This document shows positions 30,700-37,177 of a stretch of 37,177 nt of DNA, one piece after another. The stretch's first letter is position 1. The number at the start of each line of letters is the position of its first letter. The notes under the pieces are model-generated. The model was not told the DNA's origin, made no database searches, and worked only from the letters and a program-made list of their open reading frames with translations. A program made the position numbers and the translations under genes. Origin of the DNA: a virus; the IMG/VR virus record IMGVR_UViG_3300030419_001668, positions 1 to 37,177 of that record, one strand, 5' to 3'.

Positions 30700-30700
30700 C

Positions 30701-31594
30701 ATGGCTAAATCAGCAAAAGAAACTTACGAAGAAATCACCAATACCATTCTAGCCCACATGGAAGAGGCTCAAGAAAAGGGAACGCAGTTTACGTTGCCCT
30801 TCGCGCAAGCTGGCGGGTTAGCGGTAAACGCTGAGACCAAAAAACCGTATCAGGGGATCAACCAGTTAATCTTGGGACTGCACGGCCAACGCTACTACGG
30901 AACTTACAGAACTTGGCAACGTCTTGACGCGCAAGTACGCAAGGATGAGAAAGGGATAGTCATAACGAAATTCGATATGATTAAAGAAAAGAATCCAGAA
31001 GATCCGGCGAACCCGCAGTATTTTCCTTTGCTGAAACGTCATGTGGTTTTCGGCGCGGACCAAGTGGACGGCTGGGATGCTCCGGCGGAAGAAACCGATA
31101 GCGTAGCTACCGAGCAGGAAGTCAACGAGAATGTAGAAAGCTGGGTTGCAGACACCAAGGCGGACATCTGCCATAGCCCATCTGCGAGAGCTTACTATCA
31201 GCCAAGCTTGGATGCTATCCATATGCCAAACAGAGAGTTGTTTCGCGCCACAGCTACATCGAGCGCGACAGAGACTTACTACTCGACTCTACTGCACGAG
31301 CTAACCCACTGGACTGGTTCTGCGAAGCGATTGAACAGACTCAAGGATAGTCGCTTTGGGGACAAGGATTATGCGCTGGAGGAGTTAGTAGCAGAGTTAG
31401 GCGCGGCGTATCTATGTGCAGGTCTGGGTGTTTCGGTTGCTGTTAGAGAGGACCACGCCCATTACCTCAATAGCTGGATCAAAGCCTTGAAGAATGACAA
31501 GAAGGCTATCTTCAAAGCGGCGAGCGCGGCCCAGAAAGCCGTTAACTGGCTAAACGATGCTGTGGACAACGAAAGGAAAGAGGAGGCCGCATAG
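30701..31594 (+). CDS. ardC: ArdC-like antirestriction/zincin protein
   Basis: Encodes 297 residues. Residues about 5-130 match the ArdC N-terminal ssDNA-binding domain (YEEITNTILAHMEEA, then PYQGINQLILGL and YGTYRTWQRLDAQVRK, KGIVITKFD). Residues about 150-290 are a zincin-like metallopeptidase domain with HELTHWTG (H199, E200, H203) and a downstream acidic ligand in EELVAELGAAYL. ArdC-type proteins are part of plasmid and phage polyvalent proteins; they protect incoming DNA from restriction. It shares the ribosome signature CGGAGACGACTAAC with the gene before it. Recognition is strong; the biological target is inferred. Confidence 0.85.
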   Translation: MAKSAKETYEEITNTILAHMEEAQEKGTQFTLPFAQAGGLAVNAETKKPYQGINQLILGLHGQRYYGTYRTWQRLDAQVRKDEKGIVITKFDMIKEKNPEDPANPQYFPLLKRHVVFGADQVDGWDAPAEETDSVATEQEVNENVESWVADTKADICHSPSARAYYQPSLDAIHMPNRELFRATATSSATETYYSTLLHELTHWTGSAKRLNRLKDSRFGDKDYALEELVAELGAAYLCAGLGVSVAVREDHAHYLNSWIKALKNDKKAIFKAASAAQKAVNWLNDAVDNERKEEAA

Positions 31595-31613
31595 CGGCTC
31601 CTTGGAGGCAATA

Positions 31614-32006
31614 ATGAGAGATACATTGAAAATATTATGCAAGAAGCTCGACGCAGAACGACCAGAGGATGTATTGCCGGAAGACGAGCAGGATCTTTTA
31701 GAGGCGTATCTGTACGAGAACGGGTGGCTGGCAGTCATCCCTGACGAGCGAGAGCATGAAACAGGCAAAGATTATGATGCTCGTGTAGATCAGCACAGGG
31801 AGGCCGCAGAGCGTTTGTTTTGCGAGGCTATGGCGGAAGGTACGAAAGAGTCCGCTATTCGCTATGTGGAGTTTCTCAGGGCTACTGTGATGGAGAATTA
31901 CACGCAGAAGCTAGAGTATTATCTGGACGGCGCTAACAATTATAAGTTTCTTACGGAAAGCTGGTTCGAGTCCGCGAATGTGTTATGGGAAAAGGAGCAA
32001 TTATAA
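31614..32006 (+). CDS. Hypothetical protein (130 residues)
   Basis: From ATG 31614 (GGAGG at 31603-31607) it encodes 130 residues, acidic and helical (LPEDEQDLLEAYLYENGWLA, then ESAIRYVEFLRATVMENY). No family is recognised. It is the last gene of the P3 unit, 19 bp after the ArdC-like stop, and is followed by the non-coding region ahead of terS. An in-frame upstream extension to 31557 lies within the ArdC-like gene and is unlikely. Confidence 0.65.
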   Translation: MRDTLKILCKKLDAERPEDVLPEDEQDLLEAYLYENGWLAVIPDEREHETGKDYDARVDQHREAAERLFCEAMAEGTKESAIRYVEFLRATVMENYTQKLEYYLDGANNYKFLTESWFESANVLWEKEQL

Positions 32007-32389
32007 GTGTCTGTCATGTTTGTCATAGAGTATGACATACGCAAGTGATTGTTAATAAAGGAAATAAAAAAGTTGTGACAAACGTTGTGACATAAGATCC
32101 AATATGTTATGGAACAAAAAACAATAAAGGGGAGTGGGACTCCACCGAGGGAAGCGACATTGAGATAATTGCAGTTATCTGATGCGGTGCACTTCACCTC
32201 AAAAACTGTGTACGACCACGCAGTATTTACCTGACCTCCTGTGCGTTGCGGCCCTTATAATTTCATGCGTAACGCGAAAGCAGGCAACACCTCCTCCACT
32301 CTTAAATAGTCGGGGGTGAAAGGTCAGGAGGTCGATATTTTCGACCCATTGATTTACAATGCCAGAAGCGTTCATTCCGAGAGGGCAAA
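32007..32389. other. 383-bp dyad-rich non-coding region before terS
   Basis: No ORF of interest on either strand. It contains, in order: TGTCAT (32012) and the 17-bp dyad TGTCATA-GAG-TATGACA (32021-32037); two tandem GTTGTGACA units (32072-32080, 32084-32092); GGAGT-GGG-ACTCC (32131-32143); the 18-bp near-palindrome AGATAATTGCAGTTATCT (32163-32180); and an inverted repeat GACCTCCTG (32233-32241) with CAGGAGGTC (32325-32333). A TATAAT box is inside that repeat. Such a region at the switch from early to late genes and directly before terS is a natural place for late control, packaging (pac) or replication signals. That role is inferred. Confidence 0.6.
32231..32261 (+). promoter_or_regulatory. 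Candidate late promoter ahead of terS
   Basis: TATAAT (32256-32261) is a perfect -10 box; the best -35 match is CTGACC (32231-32236) with a long 19-bp spacer. It lies in the only large gap before the packaging/structural operon, which needs a promoter. The poor -35 box could mean activator dependence. Weak evidence. Confidence 0.35.
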
Positions 32390-32824
32390 ATGGCTAAAAA
32401 ATCAAGGGTTAAGCGCATTGGCAGGCCAACAAAAGAGCTAGATCCAAATGTCGTATATCGTCTGTGCTTGCTGGGACTATCTCAACAAGAACTTGCAGAT
32501 ACGCTGGGAATCTCACTAGCTACTGTAAAGAACAAGCGTAACCCAGACCATCCATCACACGATCCAGAGTTTTTAGCCGCATGGACGCGAGGCACAACCG
32601 ACGCTGATAGCCGAGTAGCCCTGAGTATGTATGAGCAGGCGCTATCCGGCAATGTGACTGCTGGTATGTTCATTCTGAAAAACAAACGGGCCGCGAACTG
32701 GCAGGAGAAACAGCACATAGAGCATAGCTCCGAGACCCTGAGCGATTTAATCGGGAAACTAGAGGATAGTTACTACGAGCAGGAAGAAGAGTTAAATGGC
32801 AAAGAAACAAGCCATCAACACTGA
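32390..32824 (+). CDS. terS: Terminase small subunit
   Basis: Encodes 144 residues. Residues about 24-47 form a helix-turn-helix: YRLCLLGLSQQELADTLGIS, then ATVKNKRN, the DNA-binding part of many small terminases. It is followed by an oligomerisation-type helical region (SMYEQALSGNVTAGMFILKN) and an acidic C terminus. TerS recognises the packaging site and delivers DNA to TerL. ATG has GAGAGGG upstream. It overlaps terL by 29 bp, the typical arrangement. The preceding dyad-rich region is the likely recognition area. Confidence 0.85.
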   Translation: MAKKSRVKRIGRPTKELDPNVVYRLCLLGLSQQELADTLGISLATVKNKRNPDHPSHDPEFLAAWTRGTTDADSRVALSMYEQALSGNVTAGMFILKNKRAANWQEKQHIEHSSETLSDLIGKLEDSYYEQEEELNGKETSHQH

Positions 32825-34190
32825 TGCGTTAGAGCGGCTCAAGGTCTGGCGTGAACACCCAGACATATTCGTACAAGACCTGTTCAAATGTCATATCGAG
32901 GAGTGGCAACGAGAAGCGCTGAAGAACATAGCGGCTCACGATAAGGTAAGTATCCGGTCTGGTCACGGAGTCGGTAAGAGCGCCCTGTTAAGCTGGGTAA
33001 TATTATGGTTTATCTCTACCCGCTCGGATGCCAGAGTACCGTGTACCGCGCCATCGAGCCATCAGCTATCAGACGTGCTGTGGGCCGAGCTATTGAAATG
33101 GCTGAGAAAAGCGCCAGACTGGTATCAGTCACAGTTTGAAATGTCCGCAGACAGGGTGAGGATGGGTTCTAGCTATGCTGTGGCCCGTACAAGCAGGAAA
33201 GAACAACCCGAAGCATTGCAGGGGTTCCACGCAGAAAATTTACTCTTTGTCATAGACGAAGCCTCTGGAGTGCCGAACTCGATCTTCGATGTTAGTTCGT
33301 CCTCATTAAGCACAGAGGGCGCGAAGATTATTATGACGGGCAACCCTACTAGGGTGGCTGGCTACTTCTATGACTCGCACCACAAGATGCGGAACCGATG
33401 GGAAACAATGGTGGTGTCATGCAAGGATAGCACTCAGGTATCCGAGACTTACATCGAGGATATGCTGGCGCGATGCGGCAACGACACAGACGCAGACCTT
33501 TACAGGGTGCGTGTTCTGGGGGAGTTTCCTAAGAGCGAGTCTAACGGCGTTATTCCGCTCGACCTAGTGATAGCGGCTTATGATAGACCTGTTGAGCAGA
33601 TCAAGACAGTAATGCCCGTCTGGGGCTTGGACGTAGCCAGATTCGGCACTAACAAGACAGCCTTAGTAAAACGTCACGCAAATATCGTAAAGTCCGTAGA
33701 GACGATTACAAACAGGGATACGATGTATGTCGCAGGCTGGGTGATGCAACAGTATGAGGACGCGAACAGCGACGAGAGGCCAGCCGTGATTAACATTGAT
33801 AGCATCGGCGTGGGGGCTGGGGTAGTAGACAGGATGAGAGAGCTAGATGTTCCTGTGCAGGGAATCAATGTAGGCGAACAGCCGTCCGGCAAGGACCGCT
33901 ATGCAAACCTGAGAGCAGAGCTATGGTGGAGGGCTAGGGAATGGCTAGAGCAACGGGACACACGGGTAGAGAGCGAGGATCTAGGCGCTGAACTAACCGA
34001 GGTCCAGTTTAAAATTACCTCCACGGGGAAAATACAGATCGAATCAAAAGATGATATGCTAAAGCGCGGTGTTACTTCACCGGACATCGCAGACGCTTTT
34101 GTGCTGACATTTGCTGGCGCAGAGCGCAGACGGGGGCTAGGCAGGTACGCCGTTAAAGAACGCAAACAAAGAGCAGGATGGGCGGCATGA
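32796..34190 (+). CDS. terL: Terminase large subunit
   Basis: Encodes 464 residues. ATPase: Walker A-like GHGVGKSA (56-63), Walker B FVIDEAS with D154-E155, and a coupling motif around MTGNPT (about 180-185). RNase H-like nuclease: GLDVARFG with D279, INIDSIGVG with D335, and SPDIADAF with D433. All catalytic positions are present. This is the packaging motor that translocates and cuts concatemeric DNA. Together with a P22-like portal it suggests headful packaging, which would also explain a circularly permuted genome. Its end overlaps the next gene (ATGA). Confidence 0.95.
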   Translation: MAKKQAINTDALERLKVWREHPDIFVQDLFKCHIEEWQREALKNIAAHDKVSIRSGHGVGKSALLSWVILWFISTRSDARVPCTAPSSHQLSDVLWAELLKWLRKAPDWYQSQFEMSADRVRMGSSYAVARTSRKEQPEALQGFHAENLLFVIDEASGVPNSIFDVSSSSLSTEGAKIIMTGNPTRVAGYFYDSHHKMRNRWETMVVSCKDSTQVSETYIEDMLARCGNDTDADLYRVRVLGEFPKSESNGVIPLDLVIAAYDRPVEQIKTVMPVWGLDVARFGTNKTALVKRHANIVKSVETITNRDTMYVAGWVMQQYEDANSDERPAVINIDSIGVGAGVVDRMRELDVPVQGINVGEQPSGKDRYANLRAELWWRAREWLEQRDTRVESEDLGAELTEVQFKITSTGKIQIESKDDMLKRGVTSPDIADAFVLTFAGAERRRGLGRYAVKERKQRAGWAA

Positions 34191-36691
34191 GCGTATTAGA
34201 CGTACTTGGAGGGCAAATAGGGGAAGGTGTGTTAGCGCCACCGCAGAGAATAGGGGAGCCGACTCCTACAAGGAATGTGTTAGGGATTAATCACCCGCTG
34301 GCGGAGTCACATCTGTTGCCGCGCTCGATTGTAGCAATGCTTCCCCTTGGAGGCGCAACGTCCGGCTTCACGCAAGAAGCAATCGCAACATTAGGCCAAC
34401 CAGAAGAAACGGTTTTTAGTATTCCGCCTTCCCGCTACGGCACACGCGATCCTCGCTATTTTCCATTGCCAGACGGCGCAGATATAACAAGCCATGACCT
34501 AGCACGATTCGAGTTAGGCTTAGATGCGCTAGATGCCGCGCCTTTTGTTGGCGCTTTAGGGGGCTTGGCTAGTGTGGCTATTCCATTCTTAGGTAGACAG
34601 CCGTTGCTGTCTGGGAGTAGCGGCGGGATTCCTTCGCCTAGCGCTCAAAGAGGAGCAATAGGATCAGATATAAACGCTCGAAAGGTAGAACCAGCGGTTC
34701 AAGTATCGAGCGAGGCATTGCCATCTACAGGCTTGATAGAGGGCAGGATGATCAAGCGAATGCCGATTGACATACAGGACGAGTACGAGAGGCAGGTGCA
34801 GGAGATAATCGGCCCATCGCTATACGACAAGCTAGGGCTAACGGTTGTTGATGAGGCAATAGCGCCATCGAAGTACGACGGACATCAGGGAAGGTCATTA
34901 CAAACGATGTTGATGCCAGAGACAGAGGTCAACGAAGCAGGCGACCTTGTTTTAACGCCAGATTATAAGAAAAAACTATTAGAACTAACGGCGGCGCGAG
35001 GGTTTATACAAGACCAAGACGCTGTAACTATGAACTTTGCTGTTCCCTTGAGGTCTTCAGAGGACGTAGGTGTCGGCTATATATCGTATGGTCGGGTTAT
35101 TACCGACGATGAAATGCGCTTTTTCGACGAAATGTTAGATGAGTTAGGCGCAAAAGATGATACAATAGCGCGGGTCACTACACCGAAAGGCATTAAGTTT
35201 CTGAACCTTGGAATGGATAGCGAGGAGTTCCAAGACTTGATGCAATCGGTGCATACAAAATCGGGACAAAAGATAGATTTATTCAAGAATGACTTAGGCG
35301 AGGAGATGGACTATGGCTATATCGGAGGATCGGACTGGCGCGGCGGGCAAGAAGCCTACCAAAAGATCGGGGCTGAGATGGGGGACGCAGGAGATGGCAA
35401 ACGAGGCCAACCTTGGTGGAGTGCAGATGACGAGTTCATTTCGCTCAAGGAACGCATCCTCGAACACAGAAGGCAATTCATCAAGGACAACCCGCTCCCA
35501 GAAAAAACAATAAGGGAGATAGCGGACGAAAGCGATGCCTATTACCAAAGAGAAGGTCTAACTCTTGGACTAAAGGACCACTCCGACGAGGCTATGGATG
35601 TCTTGGCAAGCCGTATGTTTGACGAGGCATTAGGCGTTCTTCGCGGCGGAGACAGGACAGGCAGAGGCTGGTATACGAGCAGGTATGACCAAGCATTAGG
35701 TGAGCTTGCCGTAAAAATACCGGAGCTAGACCTAGAGACCAAGACCCAGAAAGACCTGTACACTACGCTGACAGGGATATTTTCTGACGGCACGGCCATC
35801 CAGCCCAACACAGAGCTTGCGGTTAATCAGTACAGGGATTTTCTACGCACAGGCAAAGTCAATGCGATGACTCCCACAGCGGGCGGTGAGCGAAACAAAT
35901 CATTTCGCAATAACCTCGACAAGCTACAGGACTTAATAGACGACAAAGGTCTAGAAGGGGCTATGGAGTTTCTGGACGGGTTCAGCACAACCAGAGACCT
36001 ACAGAAACTAACGAATCGCAAGATCGGTTACTTGCAAGACCAGCGGTTGCCCAACTCCGTCATCTTTGGCGACAAAGTGGGCGTATTCATGGCTAACCTA
36101 AAAGGACACCCAGACTATCTGACAATGGATAGGTGGTGGAATCGCACGGTGCATCGTTTGCGCGGGCATATGGGGGATGAGCCAAGTGAAAAAGGACTCG
36201 AACGGTTTAGGGCATTACTCGGCAGAGAAAAAGAAGCGGAGTTAATGCGAAAGGCGGGGCATGGGCCGCAGTACACCCCAGCGGCTCGAAGGAAGACATT
36301 GACCAAAGAAGCACGGCGGCTATCGAAGCAATACCAGAAAAAAGATTATAAAGACGGAACCCCTCTAGAAGTAGCGGCTAACACTATCTTTAAGGCCGAG
36401 ACGGGTTTACGAGATGTTGCGAAAAGCGGCGGAGAGAAGAAATTTCAATTAGACCTAGCGCGAAAAGTAGCAGAGCGTTTTAGACAAGACACAGAATATT
36501 CAGATATGACGGCGGCGGATTTACAGGCCATTATGTGGTTTGCAGAGAAGCGGCGCATGAAAGAGTTTGGAAGCAGGGATGTGAGAGGCTCAGAGGAGCT
36601 AGACTTTATGGATGCGGTGAAGAGATTGCCCCCAAACGTGCTAGACCCCTCTTTGAAAAATACCCCTGAACCAAGCCCATTAAGCCCATAG
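34187..36691 (+). CDS. Large polyvalent-type protein 1
   Basis: Encodes 834 residues from ATG 34187 (ATGA overlap with terL, AGGA 8 bp upstream); an ATG at 34178 lies in the same frame but has no spaced ribosome site. The N terminus is Gly/Pro-rich (MSVLDVLGGQIGEGVLAPPQ) with a hydrophobic stretch about 120-145. Near residue 155 is QRGAIGSDINAR, shared with the next giant protein. Residues about 480-640 (GRGWYTSRYDQALGELAVKI, PNTELAVNQYRDFLRTGK, GVFMANLKGHPDYLTMDRWW) recall a domain of phage large polyvalent proteins. The C terminus is basic and helical and ends SPLSP. It is probably packaged in the virion or injected; no enzyme motif is certain. Confidence 0.75.
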   Translation: MSVLDVLGGQIGEGVLAPPQRIGEPTPTRNVLGINHPLAESHLLPRSIVAMLPLGGATSGFTQEAIATLGQPEETVFSIPPSRYGTRDPRYFPLPDGADITSHDLARFELGLDALDAAPFVGALGGLASVAIPFLGRQPLLSGSSGGIPSPSAQRGAIGSDINARKVEPAVQVSSEALPSTGLIEGRMIKRMPIDIQDEYERQVQEIIGPSLYDKLGLTVVDEAIAPSKYDGHQGRSLQTMLMPETEVNEAGDLVLTPDYKKKLLELTAARGFIQDQDAVTMNFAVPLRSSEDVGVGYISYGRVITDDEMRFFDEMLDELGAKDDTIARVTTPKGIKFLNLGMDSEEFQDLMQSVHTKSGQKIDLFKNDLGEEMDYGYIGGSDWRGGQEAYQKIGAEMGDAGDGKRGQPWWSADDEFISLKERILEHRRQFIKDNPLPEKTIREIADESDAYYQREGLTLGLKDHSDEAMDVLASRMFDEALGVLRGGDRTGRGWYTSRYDQALGELAVKIPELDLETKTQKDLYTTLTGIFSDGTAIQPNTELAVNQYRDFLRTGKVNAMTPTAGGERNKSFRNNLDKLQDLIDDKGLEGAMEFLDGFSTTRDLQKLTNRKIGYLQDQRLPNSVIFGDKVGVFMANLKGHPDYLTMDRWWNRTVHRLRGHMGDEPSEKGLERFRALLGREKEAELMRKAGHGPQYTPAARRKTLTKEARRLSKQYQKKDYKDGTPLEVAANTIFKAETGLRDVAKSGGEKKFQLDLARKVAERFRQDTEYSDMTAADLQAIMWFAEKRRMKEFGSRDVRGSEELDFMDAVKRLPPNVLDPSLKNTPEPSPLSP

Positions 36692-36693
36692 CC

Positions 36694-37177
36694 GTGAATA
36701 TATTACAGCCTCCAGTAAGAGTAGAGCAGACACCGAGAACGTGGCTAGACCCAGTGAGGGAGGTCGCGACAGGTGTGCTTGACCCTGATTACTGGCGCGG
36801 CATGGTAGATAACCGTGACGTATACCTACAGGACATCAGGCGCGGGCTGCATCGCGGTATTCCATCGGCGCTGGCCGGAACTGCGGGAGACATTCAGCAA
36901 GCGGCGCAACAATCTAATTTAGGGCTGGGAGCACAAGCCCTGTTGTCTTTGACAGGAAACACGCCACTGTTTGGTGTAGTAGGCCCGCCGTTAATGACGA
37001 GAGATGAGGCGGCGGATCGGTTTGTAGACATGGGATGGATTCCGCAAGCGACAGGTAGAACCGGAGAGAGGATAGCAGAGGGCGCTTTGTCGGATTTGCT
37101 GTTAGGCACAGGGATAGACGGAAGGCGTTATATTGCCAGAGGCGCGGGCGACATATTGAGCGCTGGTAAAAGAGCCA
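36694..37177 (+). CDS. Large polyvalent-type protein 2, N-terminal part (continues at base 1)
   Basis: A GTG at 36694, 2 bp after the preceding stop, opens a frame that runs to the window end and continues in frame into base 1 because the ends overlap; the complete product is about 889 residues. There is no clear ribosome site, so coupling to the previous gene is likely. The first 130 residues include LDPVREVATGVLDPDYWRGM, VYLQDIRRGLHRGIPSALAG and a Gly/Leu-rich stretch (LGLGAQALLSLTGNTPLFGV), a possible membrane-active segment as in internal virion proteins. The C-terminal part is described at 1-2285. Confidence 0.8.
   Translation, partial: MNILQPPVRVEQTPRTWLDPVREVATGVLDPDYWRGMVDNRDVYLQDIRRGLHRGIPSALAGTAGDIQQAAQQSNLGLGAQALLSLTGNTPLFGVVGPPLMTRDEAADRFVDMGWIPQATGRTGERIAEGALSDLLLGTGIDGRRYIARGAGDILSAGKRA
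37079..37177. repeat. Right copy of direct terminal repeat
   Basis: Bases 37079-37176 repeat 1-98 exactly; the final base (a) differs from base 99 (g). Removing one copy gives a circle of about 37,078 bp on which the giant gene starting at 36694 is intact. The single terminal mismatch may be an assembly-end error or strain variation. Confidence 0.95.

Noticed and set aside
32007-32389. tRNA or attachment site in the non-coding region before terS
   Set aside because: No T-arm or anticodon-arm pattern, no cloverleaf fit, and no integrase gene in the genome.
1-37177. CRISPR array, insertion sequences or transposases
   Set aside because: No regularly spaced repeats and no transposase or terminal inverted repeat pattern was seen on either strand.

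Overview
The window is one complete, terminally redundant copy of a small tailed-phage genome. Bases 1-98 recur at 37079-37176, so the unit length is about 37,078 bp, and one gene runs across the artificial ends: it starts at 36694, continues past 37177 and stops at 2285. Such a short direct terminal repeat is what a circular or circularly permuted molecule gives in a metagenomic assembly. All convincing genes lie on the + strand. I see no integrase, lysogeny repressor, tRNA, CRISPR, DNA polymerase or RNA polymerase. The virion genes are podovirus-like: P22-type portal, N4-gp56-type major capsid protein, P22 gp4/gp10-like tail completion proteins and a series of internal (ejection) proteins. 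The GTA-type holin, M15 endolysin, ERF/YqaJ recombination genes and glycosyltransferases fit a phage of an aquatic Gram-negative, probably proteobacterial, host. That host assignment is inference.

Layout on the circle. Packaging and head: a structured 383-bp non-coding region (32007-32389), terS, terL, two very large polyvalent-type proteins (34187-36691 and 36694 through the ends to 2285), a tiny Lys-rich gene, portal, scaffold, major capsid protein and a probable decoration protein (to 7040). Next is a four-gene glycosylation cassette (7150-11143) inside the structural operon: a TPR glycosyltransferase, a GT29/sialyltransferase-like protein, a glycosyltransferase-methyltransferase fusion and a GT8-like protein. 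Tail: adaptor, gp10-like factor, four internal virion proteins, and an S74 tail fibre followed by small membrane proteins (to 21822).

The early/middle region (21840-32006) is read from host-type sigma-70 promoters. Three of them (near 21843, 29300 and 29889) are closely related and all have 17-bp spacers. Many genes here share a leader of the form CGACCAAA...GGAGACGA before the start codon. It encodes recombination genes (ERF annealing protein, YqaJ-type exonuclease, NinB/NinG-like proteins), small DNA-binding proteins, a stand-alone mannose-phosphate isomerase cupin, the lysis genes (M15 peptidase, EF-hand membrane protein, GTA-type holin, two overlapping small membrane ORFs), and a ParB-like/ArdC-like pair.

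The most unusual observation is the exonuclease at 24062-24985. Its YqaJ/lambda-exonuclease motifs are in a permuted order: the ExK strand and the Q-rich helix that normally follow the SLDG motif are instead at the extreme N terminus. Other points worth checking are the GACWWGTC element shared by the three promoters, the glycosylation cassette between capsid and tail genes, the two giant polyvalent proteins between terminase and portal, and the dyad-rich region before terS.
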